A DNA stretch of 64,000 bases from Paenibacillus lycopersici (GTDB lineage Bacteria > Bacillota > Bacilli > Paenibacillales > Paenibacillaceae), in the NCBI RefSeq assembly GCF_010119935.1, contig NZ_CP048209.1, positions 3,103,001 to 3,167,000 of the forward strand. The letters are read 5' to 3'. Position 1 is the first letter of the stretch; every line of letters begins with the position of its first letter. Positions 24,210 to 33,453 of the stretch are shown in pieces. The translations under genes were made by a program, and so were the position numbers. Below the pieces are notes generated by a model. It saw only the letters and a program-made list of their open reading frames with translations. It did no database searches and was not told the origin of the DNA.

Positions 24210-26049
24210 TCCAACCGCTAACGGGAACAAACCGGCGGTCAACTGGGACCAGATGGGCTTCCGGCAAGGGCCCGGCCCGCAGCTTGGGGGACCCCCGAAG
24301 GTCAGGTCGAAGAATACCGCGGGCACGCTGCGCAGAATCGGAGGGTATCTGAAGCTGCAGCGCCGCTCGCTGCTGCTGGTCATCCTCTGCACGGTCATTG
24401 CGACGGGGCTCACGCTGCTGTCGCCGTATTTGATCGGCAGGATGATCGACGATTATATCGTTCCGCAGCGCTACGCCGGCTTCACGCGCATGGGCATGCT
24501 GCTGCTCGGCGTGTATGCGCTCGGCGCGGCGTTTACCTGGATTCAGCAATACGCTGCCTCCAGTCTCTCCCTGAACAGCGTGCGGGACATGCGGCAGGAT
24601 TTGTTCGACCAGTACCAGCGGCTGCCGGTGTCGTTCTTCGACGGCCGAACGCACGGCGAACTGATGAGCCGGGCGACCAACGATATCGCCAATGTGTCCA
24701 ATACGCTGAATCAAACCGTCATCCAGCTGATCTCAAGCGTCCTGATGCTTGTCGGCAGCGTGGCGATGATGCTAAGCCTGAGCCTATGGATGACGCTCAT
24801 CACGGTGCTGACGATACCGCTCATTGCTTACGTCACGAAGAAAATAACGAAATATACCCGCCATTACTTCTCGGAGCAGCAGCGCCATCTCGGCGAAGCG
24901 AACGGGTACGTGCAGGAAATCATCTCCGGCATGAAGGTCGTGAAAGTATTCGGAAACGAGCAGCGGTCGATCGAGCGTTTCAATGAGATCAACGAACGCT
25001 TGCGCACGATCGGCATCAAGGCGCAGAGCCTCTCCGGTTCCATGGGGCCGATGATGAACACGATGCGCAACATCAGCTTCGTCGTCATCGCGGTATTCGG
25101 CGGCATGTTCGCTTATCACGAATGGATTACGATCGGCGTCATTCTCAGCTTCTTGAACTATGCCAATCAGTTCAGCCAACCGATCAATCAGCTGGCCAAC
25201 CAATACAACCTGTTCCAATCCGCGGTTGCCGGGGCGGAGCGCGTGTTCGAGGTCATGGATCTCGAGCCGGAAAATGCGGATGAGGCCGGGACCAAGCATG
25301 TCCGTCTGAACGGCGAGGTGATTTTCGATCAGGTGCATTTCGGCTATAAGCCGGATATGGACGTCCTGCGCAGCATCAACCTGCATGCGCATCCGGGGCA
25401 GACGATTGCGCTCGTCGGTCCGACGGGGGCGGGCAAAACGACGGTAATCAACCTGTTGACGCGATTCTACGAAATCCGCTCCGGACGAATCCTCCTGGAC
25501 GGGGAGGACATTCGGAAGATCGATAGGGAGACGCTGAGACGGCAAATCGGACTTGTCCTGCAGGATGCCTATGTATTCTCGGGGACGATCCGGGACAATA
25601 TTCGTTATGGCCGGCTGGATGCCACGGACCATGAGGTGGAGGAGGCGGCAAGGCTGGCGAACGCCGAGGGCTTCATCCTGAAGCTGCCGCAAGGCTACGA
25701 CACCCCCGTCAACGCCGAAGGCGGCAACTTGAGCCAAGGTCAGCGGCAGCTGCTCACGATCGCGCGCGCCGTGCTGGCGAACCCGGCGATTCTCATCCTC
25801 GACGAAGCGACGAGCAGCGTGGACACGAGAACGGAGCTCCATATTCAAGAAGCGATGCGGACGCTCATGCAAGGGAGAACGAGCTTCGTGATCGCGCACC
25901 GGCTGAGCACGATCCGGGAGGCGGATATGATTCTGGTCATCAACGACGGGCAGGTTGCGGAGCAGGGCACGCATGACGAGCTGCTGCGGCAAGACGGCTT
26001 CTACGCCGGCCTGTACCGAAATCAATTCGCGCAGGATCAGGCCGGCTGA
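24178..26049 (+). CDS. Heterodimeric ABC multidrug exporter, catalytic-site subunit (YfiC/BmrD-like)
   Basis: The ATG at 24178 follows AGGAGGTG by a few bases and lies within the end of the previous gene. The 623-residue protein has a longer, polar Asn/Pro/Gly-rich N-terminal extension (1-45), which is usual for this subunit. A six-helix membrane domain and an ATPase domain follow, with Walker A GPTGAGKTT, catalytic E543 in LDEATSSVD and an intact H-loop (IAHRLST). Its signature is LSQGQ instead of LSGGQ, completing the degenerate site with the partner's D498 and Q529. The two subunits are expected to form one exporter. A perfect hairpin follows the stop. Confidence 0.92.
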   Translation: MSGGNSTPTTNPTANGNKPAVNWDQMGFRQGPGPQLGGPPKVRSKNTAGTLRRIGGYLKLQRRSLLLVILCTVIATGLTLLSPYLIGRMIDDYIVPQRYAGFTRMGMLLLGVYALGAAFTWIQQYAASSLSLNSVRDMRQDLFDQYQRLPVSFFDGRTHGELMSRATNDIANVSNTLNQTVIQLISSVLMLVGSVAMMLSLSLWMTLITVLTIPLIAYVTKKITKYTRHYFSEQQRHLGEANGYVQEIISGMKVVKVFGNEQRSIERFNEINERLRTIGIKAQSLSGSMGPMMNTMRNISFVVIAVFGGMFAYHEWITIGVILSFLNYANQFSQPINQLANQYNLFQSAVAGAERVFEVMDLEPENADEAGTKHVRLNGEVIFDQVHFGYKPDMDVLRSINLHAHPGQTIALVGPTGAGKTTVINLLTRFYEIRSGRILLDGEDIRKIDRETLRRQIGLVLQDAYVFSGTIRDNIRYGRLDATDHEVEEAARLANAEGFILKLPQGYDTPVNAEGGNLSQGQRQLLTIARAVLANPAILILDEATSSVDTRTELHIQEAMRTLMQGRTSFVIAHRLSTIREADMILVINDGQVAEQGTHDELLRQDGFYAGLYRNQFAQDQAG

Positions 26050-26099
26050 GTACGACGCATGCGATGAACAGCTGCGGGGTCTGCTCCAACTGCACTTAT

Positions 26100-26136
26100 C
26101 GAAGAAGGGTACTACGTCACGTAGTACCCTTCTTCG
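26100..26136. terminator. Long perfect inverted repeat after the ABC operon
   Basis: An 18-nt arm (26100-26117, beginning CGAAGAAGGG) is followed after a single C by its exact complement (26119-26136). The hairpin is strong but has no downstream T-run, so it may act as a bidirectional terminator or mRNA stabiliser. Confidence 0.6.
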
Positions 26137-26216
26137 GCGTCCGGCTATGAAAGTTGGCACTGAGCGGCCGCCGCTCCCCGGCTTACAATATCGGTAAGCG
26201 AAGGAGGGATACCGCA

Positions 26217-26726
26217 ATGAAACGAACAAGCTCCGGCGAGGAAACCGATTGCGTAATTCTCATAGACGGGGAGTGCCCGCTCTGTCATCGAATGGCCCGG
26301 TTCGTCAGCAAGCGTGACGCCGCGGGTCGATTCCGGTTTGCCGCGCTCCGTTCGACGGCCGGAAGAAGACTGCTGGCAGAATGCGGGATGAGCGGAGGCT
26401 TCGCGGATCCAGCCGATGGAGAGACAGACGGTCCGACGAGCGGAGAAGCTGCCGATACGTTCGTCTTGATCGAGAACGGGCGTTGTTTCACCCGATCCAC
26501 GGGCGCGCTGCGGGTGCTGCGCAAGCTTGACGGCCTGTGGCCGCTTATGTACGGGGCCGTTATGCTGCCGGCTGTCATCCGCGACGGCGTCTACAAGCTT
26601 ATCGCGCGCTCGCGTTACCGCATCTTCGGTCGCGGCCGCGGTTCAAATGTATGCGAGCTGCCGGACGTTCGATTGCGGGACAGATGGATTGTCGACGCAG
26701 AAGCGGACGGACCGGGCAAGCGATGA
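26217..26726 (+). CDS. DUF393 / DCC-family thiol-disulfide oxidoreductase-like protein
   Basis: The ATG at 26217 follows AAGGAGGG; an upstream in-frame ATG at 26154 lacks a site. The 169-residue protein contains the family's D-G-x-C-x-x-C motif as LIDGECPLCHRM near residues 15-27, then RFRFAALRSTAGRRLL and a C-terminal YKLIARSRYRIFGR stretch. DCC/DUF393 proteins resemble thioredoxins with a CxxC redox site but their partners are largely unknown. It stands alone between the ABC operon and the convergent germination operon. Confidence 0.88.
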   Translation: MKRTSSGEETDCVILIDGECPLCHRMARFVSKRDAAGRFRFAALRSTAGRRLLAECGMSGGFADPADGETDGPTSGEAADTFVLIENGRCFTRSTGALRVLRKLDGLWPLMYGAVMLPAVIRDGVYKLIARSRYRIFGRGRGSNVCELPDVRLRDRWIVDAEADGPGKR

Positions 26727-26762
26727 AGGCAGCGGCATGATTGGCCGCATCGCCGCTTAAGC

Positions 26763-27932
26763 TTATTTGATATTGCCGTTGTACTTGCCCGTGCTCGTGA
26801 TGCTCGCGTGAACGTGCACGCTGCGAAGCGACGCTTCGTCCAGGAAGAAGCGGTCACGGCTCGTCAGCTTGCGAAAGACGGCGGGATGCTTCCGATACAG
26901 CAATTCCTCCAGTTGGAACGGATCGCAGCGCTTGCGCAGCGCCTTGCGGTATGTCTCGCGGATCTCGTCCTCGATCGCCTTCTCCGCTCTCCGTTCCATC
27001 TCGGCGATCGGCGTATTGCGCATTTCATAAACCGTGCCTTTCACCCGCACGGTAATGTCGAAGCGCGGTTCGCCGCTTGCCTTGACAATCTTGAGCTTCA
27101 TTCGCGGGTGCACGAACATCACCATATCCTTATATCCGTCATCCCTGGGAAGCTGCAGCGGCGTATGATTCAGGTTTCTGTTGCTCCATCTGACGCCCTG
27201 CAGATCGGAGACGGACATCCAGGCGAACGCGCGGTCTTCCTCCAGGAAGAAAGCGCCTTTAACCATGGACATGGACCGGGGAAGCTTGTCCTCGTGCCAT
27301 GTCTTGTCGGACGAGGAAATATCGGGAATCATCGCCGTGATTCCGGGTTCGTTCACGTTCGCAATGCCTCGGTTGCCGCTTAACGGCAGCAGGAACGTCA
27401 GATCGCTGTCCATTTGGGTGCCCGAGAACATGGTCGTATCCAGCGGGGACAGGTTGAAAATCGATTTCTGCGTAAGGATGTCGGACAGGTTGTCTTTCGT
27501 GCCGTATACGTATACGTTATACCGGATCTCGCGGTAGCGGTTCAACGTCAGATACAGTTCCTTGACGCCTCGCCGCATCGCCCTCTCCGACATGACGATC
27601 GTCTTCAGATGGCCCATGAACAACGGGAACTGCGACGTCGTGTTCATATCGGAGAACGATTCCGTAATCGATACGCCATGCCCGATTCCGAGCCAGACCG
27701 GCACTTTCTTGCCCAGTTCGCCGTTCTCCGTCCGCGCGACGTTGGAGAAATTGAGCACTTGCGCGTACGTAACGTATTTGCCGTCTACGTAATCGATCCC
27801 CATCGCCGTCACGTAAGCCAAGCTCTGGATGTCTTTCGCGCTCCCGCAGCCAGGCAGCGTGCACACGGCGGCAAGCACAAGGCATGCCGCCGCGAAGCGC
27901 GTGAGCGGATGGCGCCGCCGCATGTCGAACAT
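26763..27932 (-). CDS. Ger(x)C family spore germination lipoprotein (GerAC-like)
   Basis: The start at 27932 (MFDMRRRHPL) has AGGGAG 8 bp upstream; an ATG at 27956 lies inside the preceding gene. The 389-residue protein has a lipoprotein signal ending LPGC with C29 as the lipidated cysteine. The Ger(x)C domains follow, opening with the diagnostic AYVTAMGIDYVDGKYVTY. C subunits of germinant receptors sit on the outer face of the spore inner membrane. It is the last gene of a three-gene operon, 13 bp after gerA. Expression in the forespore under sigma-G is known for the family; no promoter was identified. Confidence 0.93.
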   Translation of the reverse strand: MFDMRRRHPLTRFAAACLVLAAVCTLPGCGSAKDIQSLAYVTAMGIDYVDGKYVTYAQVLNFSNVARTENGELGKKVPVWLGIGHGVSITESFSDMNTTSQFPLFMGHLKTIVMSERAMRRGVKELYLTLNRYREIRYNVYVYGTKDNLSDILTQKSIFNLSPLDTTMFSGTQMDSDLTFLLPLSGNRGIANVNEPGITAMIPDISSSDKTWHEDKLPRSMSMVKGAFFLEEDRAFAWMSVSDLQGVRWSNRNLNHTPLQLPRDDGYKDMVMFVHPRMKLKIVKASGEPRFDITVRVKGTVYEMRNTPIAEMERRAEKAIEDEIRETYRKALRKRCDPFQLEELLYRKHPAVFRKLTSRDRFFLDEASLRSVHVHASITSTGKYNGNIK

Positions 27933-27945
27933 GCTCTCAACTCCC

Positions 27946-29418
27946 TTATTTGTCATCGTCCTGCGTCCGCAGGACCGAAGGCCTGCGGCGCATCATGAAC
28001 CATGGCACGCGCAGGAAGGACGTAATGATCTCCCGAAGGCTGAGCGGCGACAAAGGCGCGAGATAATTGACGCCGAACGAGCGTTGGCTGGACAGATAGG
28101 CGATGAACACGACGATGCCGAGAATCACCCCGTACATCCCGAGATAACACGCCAGGCCGAAGAAGAAGAAGCGCAGGATACTGACGACCGCGCTGAGCGA
28201 TTGATTGACGAGCGTGGTGCTCGATACGGCCGTTATGGCGCCGATGACGACGACCGAAGGCGAAATCAGGCCCGAGCGGATGGCCGCGTCGCCGATGATC
28301 AAACCGCCGATCGACGTGAGCGTCTGGCCGATCGCGCTTGGCAGGCGCACGCCGGCTTCGCGGAAGATTTCGAGCATCATCATCAGAATGAGCAGCTCGA
28401 TCTGCGACGAGAAGGGCAGGCCGAGACGGGACACGGAGATCGTCGCCATGATCCGGAACGGGATCTGATCCTGGTGGAAAGCCACCAATGAAACCCAGAT
28501 CGCCGGCAGAAACACGGATAGAAACAAGCTGAACAGCCGAATGAGCCGCGCGAACGACACGTAGGAATAATTGAAATGCACGTCCTCCGGCGATTTCAAG
28601 ATGATGCTCAGTCCTGCCGGCGCAATGAGGACGAGCGGATTGCCGTCCACGATAAGGACGAACCGGCCGGCGAGCAGTCCTGCGACGCAATAATCGGCCC
28701 GTCCCGTCATATCGAGCAGCGGCAGCAGCTTCAGCCGCGACCCCGTCAGCATTTCTTCGAGCTGGTTGATGCTGTATAGGCCGTCGACATCGATCTTGGC
28801 CAGCTTCTTCCGGACATCCGCCAATATTTTGACATTGATGATGTCGTCGAAATACAGCAGCGCCGCCTTCGTTTTGGTGCGCCTTCCGAGCGTGAACGAT
28901 TCCACGTGCAGCGAATGGCTGCGGATGCGTTTGCGGATGAGCGCGACGTTCGTGCTCAAGTCTTCGTTGAATCCATCCTTAGGACCTTTAATCGATATTT
29001 CGGTGTTGGACTCTTCGGGAGACCGCTGCGGCCGACGGTTGATGCCGAGCGTGAACCAGCGCCGGTCCCGGACGAAGAAGAGGACGAGATTGCCTTCGAA
29101 TATCATTTCGTCCAGCGTATCGACCGATGGGACGGATGAATTGCCAGCCATCGGCACGAGCGAGAGCCGCGTTATCAACGTATCCAGCGACGTCGCTTCC
29201 GGCGCGGACGACGGCTCCGCCGCTCCGAAATGCCGGCTGAGCGATGGCAGCACGACTTCGTGCACGATCGCCGTGTCGCACAAGCCGATTGCATATATGA
29301 GCAGCGCCTCGGGCTGCTCTAGGTCGCCATACCGGCAAGCTTCGATGAAGACGTCCGCCGAACCGCCGTAGATCTGCCGCAAGCTTTCTTCCGTCCAGTC
29401 TTCGGTGTTCGCGTTCAT
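27946..29418 (-). CDS. GerA-type spore germination protein (A subunit)
   Basis: The ATG at 29418 is selected because GGAGGA lies 6 bp upstream and it overlaps the gerB stop by 4 bp; a longer frame continues upstream but runs through gerB. The 490-residue protein has a soluble N-terminal region (1-265, including the SVDTLDEMIFEGNLVLF motif) and about five transmembrane helices near 290-465. FSSQIELLILMMMLEIFREAG and GGLIIGDAAIRSG lie in the conserved membrane part. The A subunit works with B and C as the germinant receptor in the spore inner membrane. The germinant is unknown. Confidence 0.93.
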   Translation of the reverse strand: MNANTEDWTEESLRQIYGGSADVFIEACRYGDLEQPEALLIYAIGLCDTAIVHEVVLPSLSRHFGAAEPSSAPEATSLDTLITRLSLVPMAGNSSVPSVDTLDEMIFEGNLVLFFVRDRRWFTLGINRRPQRSPEESNTEISIKGPKDGFNEDLSTNVALIRKRIRSHSLHVESFTLGRRTKTKAALLYFDDIINVKILADVRKKLAKIDVDGLYSINQLEEMLTGSRLKLLPLLDMTGRADYCVAGLLAGRFVLIVDGNPLVLIAPAGLSIILKSPEDVHFNYSYVSFARLIRLFSLFLSVFLPAIWVSLVAFHQDQIPFRIMATISVSRLGLPFSSQIELLILMMMLEIFREAGVRLPSAIGQTLTSIGGLIIGDAAIRSGLISPSVVVIGAITAVSSTTLVNQSLSAVVSILRFFFFGLACYLGMYGVILGIVVFIAYLSSQRSFGVNYLAPLSPLSLREIITSFLRVPWFMMRRRPSVLRTQDDDK

Positions 29419-30512
29419 GTCGATTCCTCCTTTCGGATCGGTTTGGAGAACAGCGTTACGGCTGTCCATGCCGCAGCGACCGTGCCTAGGATAACGACCG
29501 AGACGGGAATATAAACATGATACAGCCAGCGATAGTAGAGGTAATCGTTCATCGGCATCATAGCGAAGACGAGATAGCTGCACATGACGATCGCGATCAT
29601 CCATTGGCGATGCGCGTTCTTCTTGAACGGCATCAGATCCGCAAGCAGGAAGACCGCCAAGCTGATGCGGATGGAAGCACCGGCCAGCCATTGGAAAATC
29701 GAGAAGAAATCGACATGCTCGATATACTGCCCGATTTTGATCAGGCGCCATTGCTCATAGGGAGAAGCCATTTGGTTCGCGGCTTCGGTCGGTCCGAATT
29801 CGGTGATGCCTCCGATGACGGGGCCGGTCATGATGACGACGAAGTACAAGCCCAGCAGCAGCAGATGCCACGGCTTCACCTTGTGGACCAGGCGATGCTG
29901 GAGCAGAAGCGCCAGCGTTATTTCCGCGTAGCCGCCGATCGCGTAGAGCCCGCCGTCGAATACCGGTCCCCAGCCCTGTTCGAGCATCGGCCGCAGCAGC
30001 CGAAAATCCTTCTCCGGCGCATTGAACGTACTGACGAAGATGCCGAGCAGCGTGACGACGGGCAGCAGCACGCCGGACGTGATCGCGATCGTGCTCATCC
30101 CCCAGAGTGCGAGCACGAGACAGATCGCCACCAGCGCCGACGATGTACCGAGCGAGGCCGTGGCCGGCAAGTAATTGGCCGCGTTCCATTTGACGGTATG
30201 GATCACGGTCGTGGCGCCGATCGCGTACAACAGGACGGCGATCGGAACGAGCAGTGTCCAGGAGAACGCCGGATGCGTCTTCTTCGATATCCAATCATGC
30301 AGGTTCATTTGGCCGGTCTTGCGCATGATCCATGACAGCACGAGGCACCACGCTACGAACATCGCGCCGGTCGACAGCGTCGTTATCCAGGCATCGCGGC
30401 CGGAGCTGCCGAGCAGCATCGGATTGATAATAACGTGATCGGTCAGTCCGTTCATCAGCGAGAACATCATGAATAATTGCAGAAAATTAATTTGGCTGGT
30501 CGATTTATTCAA
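29415..30512 (-). CDS. Endospore germination permease (GerAB-like, B subunit)
   Basis: This 365-residue protein has ten hydrophobic segments and the APC-superfamily fold of spore germination permeases. The N-terminal INFLQLFMMFSLMNGLTDHV stretch resembles the start of GerAB-like proteins. B subunits bind the germinant (amino acids or other small nutrients) in known receptors. It is first in the operon, followed by gerA (4-bp overlap) and gerC. The order B-A-C differs from the classical A-B-C order, though both occur in Bacillales. Confidence 0.92.
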   Translation of the reverse strand: MNKSTSQINFLQLFMMFSLMNGLTDHVIINPMLLGSSGRDAWITTLSTGAMFVAWCLVLSWIMRKTGQMNLHDWISKKTHPAFSWTLLVPIAVLLYAIGATTVIHTVKWNAANYLPATASLGTSSALVAICLVLALWGMSTIAITSGVLLPVVTLLGIFVSTFNAPEKDFRLLRPMLEQGWGPVFDGGLYAIGGYAEITLALLLQHRLVHKVKPWHLLLLGLYFVVIMTGPVIGGITEFGPTEAANQMASPYEQWRLIKIGQYIEHVDFFSIFQWLAGASIRISLAVFLLADLMPFKKNAHRQWMIAIVMCSYLVFAMMPMNDYLYYRWLYHVYIPVSVVILGTVAAAWTAVTLFSKPIRKEEST

Positions 30513-30671
30513 AGGTCGAGCACCTCATGTCCTTCGTCTTGTCTGCATCCTTTATTCATGCCAATAAAAGGGGAATTCTATGTATTTCGCTGCTGTTATG
30601 GAGAGCTGCATGACCGGAGCGAAAGCGGAATAGAGGAGTGAACGAATCAAGATAACAATATGAAATAACCA

Positions 30672-30704
30672 TTTATCGATTAAAATATATTGTAAAACGA
30701 TAAA
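30672..30704. promoter_or_regulatory. Inverted repeat upstream of the DUF2975/HTH genes
   Basis: TTTATCG (30672-30678) and CGATAAA (30698-30704) form a dyad centred at 30688 within an AT-rich stretch, just ahead of a -10-like GGTATATTC. This is the likely operator for the small HTH regulator encoded two genes downstream. The gap also serves as the upstream region of the divergent germination operon. Confidence 0.5.
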
Positions 30705-30749
30705 TTTATGGTATATTCAAACAGAGATTAATGAAATGAGGTGCATGTC

Positions 30750-31226
30750 GTGGAACGAGGAACAACACTCCTGCTGAAGGCGACAGTCTGCCTGCTCGCG
30801 CTCCCGGTTCTGGCCGTATGCCTGGTAGGGCTGCCCCTGTTCGCGAGAAACGCGTCCGATCTGTATCCGGCGTATTGGCTCTATCCGTTAATCGTCATCG
30901 CTTACGCGTCCGCGATTCCGTATTTCATGGCGCTGTACCAGTCATTCAAGCTGCTGATCTTCATCGACCGGAACGACGCTTTCTCCGATGGCTCCGTGCT
31001 GGCATTGCGCAAAATTAAGCTGTTCGCGATCGCGATCGCCGTCCTGTTTACGGCAAGCCTGCCGTTCTTGTACTTCATTGCGGATCAAGACGACGCCCCG
31101 GGCCTCATCATTATCGGCATGGTTATTATTTTCGCATCGATAATCATCGCGGCGTTCGCCGCCGTCCTTCAGAAGCTGCTGCAGAATGCCATCGCGATTA
31201 AATCCGAGAACGATTTGACGGTCTGA
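30750..31226 (+). CDS. DUF2975 family membrane protein
   Basis: GTG at 30750 is 6 bp after GAGGTG, so it is preferred to the GTG at 30741 that overlaps that site. The 158-residue protein has four transmembrane segments (about residues 7-29, 43-67, 89-111, 120-145) with short loops, as in DUF2975. The family regularly precedes a small Cro/CI-type regulator (YozG-like), exactly as here. The function is unknown; a membrane partner or target of the regulator is a common suggestion. Confidence 0.85.
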   Translation: MERGTTLLLKATVCLLALPVLAVCLVGLPLFARNASDLYPAYWLYPLIVIAYASAIPYFMALYQSFKLLIFIDRNDAFSDGSVLALRKIKLFAIAIAVLFTASLPFLYFIADQDDAPGLIIIGMVIIFASIIIAAFAAVLQKLLQNAIAIKSENDLTV

Positions 31227-31234
31227 GGTGAACC

Positions 31235-31468
31235 ATGGCGATGATCATTCATATTGACGTCATGCTGGCGAAGCGGAAAATGAGCGTGACGGAGCTGTCG
31301 GAGAGGGTGGGGATCACGATGGCGAATCTCTCGATCTTGAAGAACGGCAAGGCGAAAGCGATTCGGATTTCCACGCTGGAAGCGATATGCAAGGCGCTGG
31401 ACTGTCAACCGGGCGATATTCTGGAATACAGAGAAGGCGAAGGGGCTAATGAACGGCCGCATGCGTAA
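31235..31468 (+). CDS. Small Cro/CI-type HTH regulator (YozG-like)
   Basis: The 77-residue protein is almost entirely one helix-turn-helix XRE domain: MLAKRKMSVTELSERVGIT, NLSILKNGKAKAIRISTLE and ICKALDCQPGDILEY are all typical. GAGGTG precedes the ATG, 8 bp after the DUF2975 stop. It probably represses or activates its own promoter via the dyad at 30672-30704 (inference). The next gene overlaps its end by 20 bp. Confidence 0.92.
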   Translation: MAMIIHIDVMLAKRKMSVTELSERVGITMANLSILKNGKAKAIRISTLEAICKALDCQPGDILEYREGEGANERPHA

Positions 31469-32243
31469 GGCGAATCAGCCGATCGCGCAGCTTGCGATCT
31501 TCGGCTATCATCAGGCAATGAGCTGCATGTTCCCGGTCGCCATCTTCGGAACGCTGGCGCTGTCGAATGTCATCGCGCCGCCGTTCCTGCATCGGTACGA
31601 TTTCGTGCTGCTGATTTTGCTGATCGTGCAAGGCTTGATGTATCGCTGCGGCATCGAGACGCGCGACGAATTGAAAGTAATCGGCGTGTTTCATCTCATC
31701 GGCCTTCTGCTCGAACTGTATAAAGTTCGGATCGGCTCCTGGTCATACCCTGAGCCCGGATTTACGAAGCTGTTGGGCGTTCCGCTCTACAGCGGATTTA
31801 TGTACGCTAGCGTAGCCAGCTATTTGTGCCAGATCTGGCGCAGGCTGCGGATGGATATGACGGGCTGGCCGGGACTTGCTAAATCGGGATCGCTTGGCGC
31901 CGCCATTTACTTGAACTTCTTCACGCATCATTATATCCCCGATTATCGGTGGTGGCTGACCTTGCTTGTGGTTGTCGTCTTCCGGAGGACGTGGATCATC
32001 TATCGCGTGCGGGACAGAACGTACCGGATGCCCTTGACGGCCGCGTTCCTCATCGTCGGATTCTTCATTTGGCTGGCCGAGAATATCGCGACGTTCTTCC
32101 ACGCCTGGACGTATCCCAACCAGCATCAAGCCTGGCATCCGGTCGGAATCGGCAAAATCAGCTCATGGTTCCTGCTCGTCATTATCAGCGTTATCCTCGT
32201 CGCCTGGCTAAAGCACGTGAAAGTAAACCGTGGTCAAATGTAA
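31449..32243 (+). CDS. DUF817 family integral membrane protein
   Basis: The 264-residue protein has about eight hydrophobic segments and the conserved features of DUF817: ELYKVRIGSWSYPE near residue 95, PLYSGFMYASVASYLCQ, FTHHYIPDYRWWL and WLAENIATFFHAWTYP. It overlaps the HTH gene by 20 bp and starts from an ATG close to AAGGGG. The histidine- and aspartate-rich loops suggest an enzyme acting in the membrane, but no activity is known for the family. Confidence 0.88.
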   Translation: MNGRMRKANQPIAQLAIFGYHQAMSCMFPVAIFGTLALSNVIAPPFLHRYDFVLLILLIVQGLMYRCGIETRDELKVIGVFHLIGLLLELYKVRIGSWSYPEPGFTKLLGVPLYSGFMYASVASYLCQIWRRLRMDMTGWPGLAKSGSLGAAIYLNFFTHHYIPDYRWWLTLLVVVVFRRTWIIYRVRDRTYRMPLTAAFLIVGFFIWLAENIATFFHAWTYPNQHQAWHPVGIGKISSWFLLVIISVILVAWLKHVKVNRGQM

Positions 32244-32306
32244 CCAGCCGTTGTTCCTGATTCAGCAAGAATGCTGCCATCGTCAAAAAGACAGCACAAA
32301 TGATGA

Positions 32307-32361
32307 TTCACAATGCGCGGTCCAGGCACTATACTATTCATAGATAATGATAATCAATCTC
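32307..32361 (+). promoter_or_regulatory. Promoter with Fur box for the siderophore-binding protein
   Basis: TTCACA (32307-32312), 17 bp, TATACT (32330-32335) form the promoter. GATAATGATAATCAATCTC (32343-32361) matches 17 of 19 positions of the Fur consensus and lies over the expected transcription start. Iron-dependent repression is a confident inference. Confidence 0.85.
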
Positions 32362-32382
32362 AATAATAGGAGCTACTCGAAC

Positions 32383-33453
32383 ATGAAACGATTCACACGC
32401 ATTGCGCATCTCGCACTCATCGTCTTGCTGATTTCCCTGCTGGCCGCTTGCGGCAGCGGCAACAATGCCGACAACGGCGGAAATAACGGAACCGCGGCCG
32501 CCTCGAACGACGGCGGGACGGCAGCCGCTTCGAACAACGGGAACGGGTCGCAGACAACCACGGACGAAGGCGCCGCGAACGGCGCCGATACGGGGTCGAA
32601 CGATTCTTCCGCGCAGAACGCCGGAGACGACGCGGCGGCGCGCGTCATGAAGGATGCCATGGGACATGAAGTTCAAGTGCCCGCTCATCCGCAGCGCGTT
32701 CTTGCGCCATTCATGGAAGACCCGCTGGCGGCGCTCGGCATGCAGCCCGTGGCGCAATGGGGCGCGGCCGGCGTTCCGCAGCAGTACCTGCAAGACAAGC
32801 TGAAGGACGTGCCCGTCCTGAATATGGAAGGCGGGTTGAAGCCGGAAGAGGCGTTGTCGTACAAGCCCGATTTGATTATTTTCCTGGCGCCGACTTATCT
32901 TGCGAACGGCAGCTACGACCAGTTTGCCAAAATCGCGCCGACCTTCGTCCTCTCCGACAATGAAGCGGACTGGCGCGGCAACCTCGAGAAGCTGGGAACG
33001 CTGCTGGGTGACGAGGATGCCGCGAAAGCGGCGCTTGCCGCGTACGATCAGCAAGTCGCCGACGCGAAAAGCACGCTCGGCAGCCTTCCGTCCGAGAAGA
33101 CCGCGGTGCTGATGCAAGCGGACGGAGAGAAGGGCTTCAAGCTGTTCGGCCCGAACTTCTACGGCGGCGAGACGCTCTATAAGACGCTCGGTTTCCAGCA
33201 GCCTGCCGTATTGAAAGGCGATTACGATACGTATTCGATCGAGTCGCTCGCGGATTTGAAGGACGTCGATTACATCTTCGTCATTTCCGGTCCGGGCCGC
33301 GGCAAGCCGCCGGTCGACAACACGCTCTGGAAGTCGTTGTCCGCCGTCAAGAATAACCGCGTATTCGATGCCGATTCCGGCCACTGGTTCAATGCCAACG
33401 CGATAGCGAACGGACTCATCATCGCCGACGTGCTGAAGGATGTTCATGAATAA
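32383..33453 (+). CDS. Iron-siderophore ABC transporter substrate-binding lipoprotein
   Basis: The ATG at 32383 follows TAGGAG; the earlier in-frame ATG at 32347 is inside the Fur box. The 356-residue protein has a lipoprotein signal with LLAAC (C23), then a 60-residue low-complexity Asn/Gly/Ala/Thr linker. A FecB/FhuD-like binding domain (about 88-355) follows with the HPQRVLAPFM start, PDLIIFL and a long central helix. It should capture ferric siderophore at the outer face of the membrane. No permease or ATPase genes are adjacent, so those must be encoded elsewhere. The next gene, an AraC-type regulator, overlaps its end. Confidence 0.9.
   Translation: MKRFTRIAHLALIVLLISLLAACGSGNNADNGGNNGTAAASNDGGTAAASNNGNGSQTTTDEGAANGADTGSNDSSAQNAGDDAAARVMKDAMGHEVQVPAHPQRVLAPFMEDPLAALGMQPVAQWGAAGVPQQYLQDKLKDVPVLNMEGGLKPEEALSYKPDLIIFLAPTYLANGSYDQFAKIAPTFVLSDNEADWRGNLEKLGTLLGDEDAAKAALAAYDQQVADAKSTLGSLPSEKTAVLMQADGEKGFKLFGPNFYGGETLYKTLGFQQPAVLKGDYDTYSIESLADLKDVDYIFVISGPGRGKPPVDNTLWKSLSAVKNNRVFDADSGHWFNANAIANGLIIADVLKDVHE

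Noticed and set aside
32347..32382. N-terminal extension of the siderophore-binding protein from ATG 32347
   Set aside because: That ATG lies inside the Fur box; the ATG at 32383 has a ribosome site and starts a proper lipoprotein signal.
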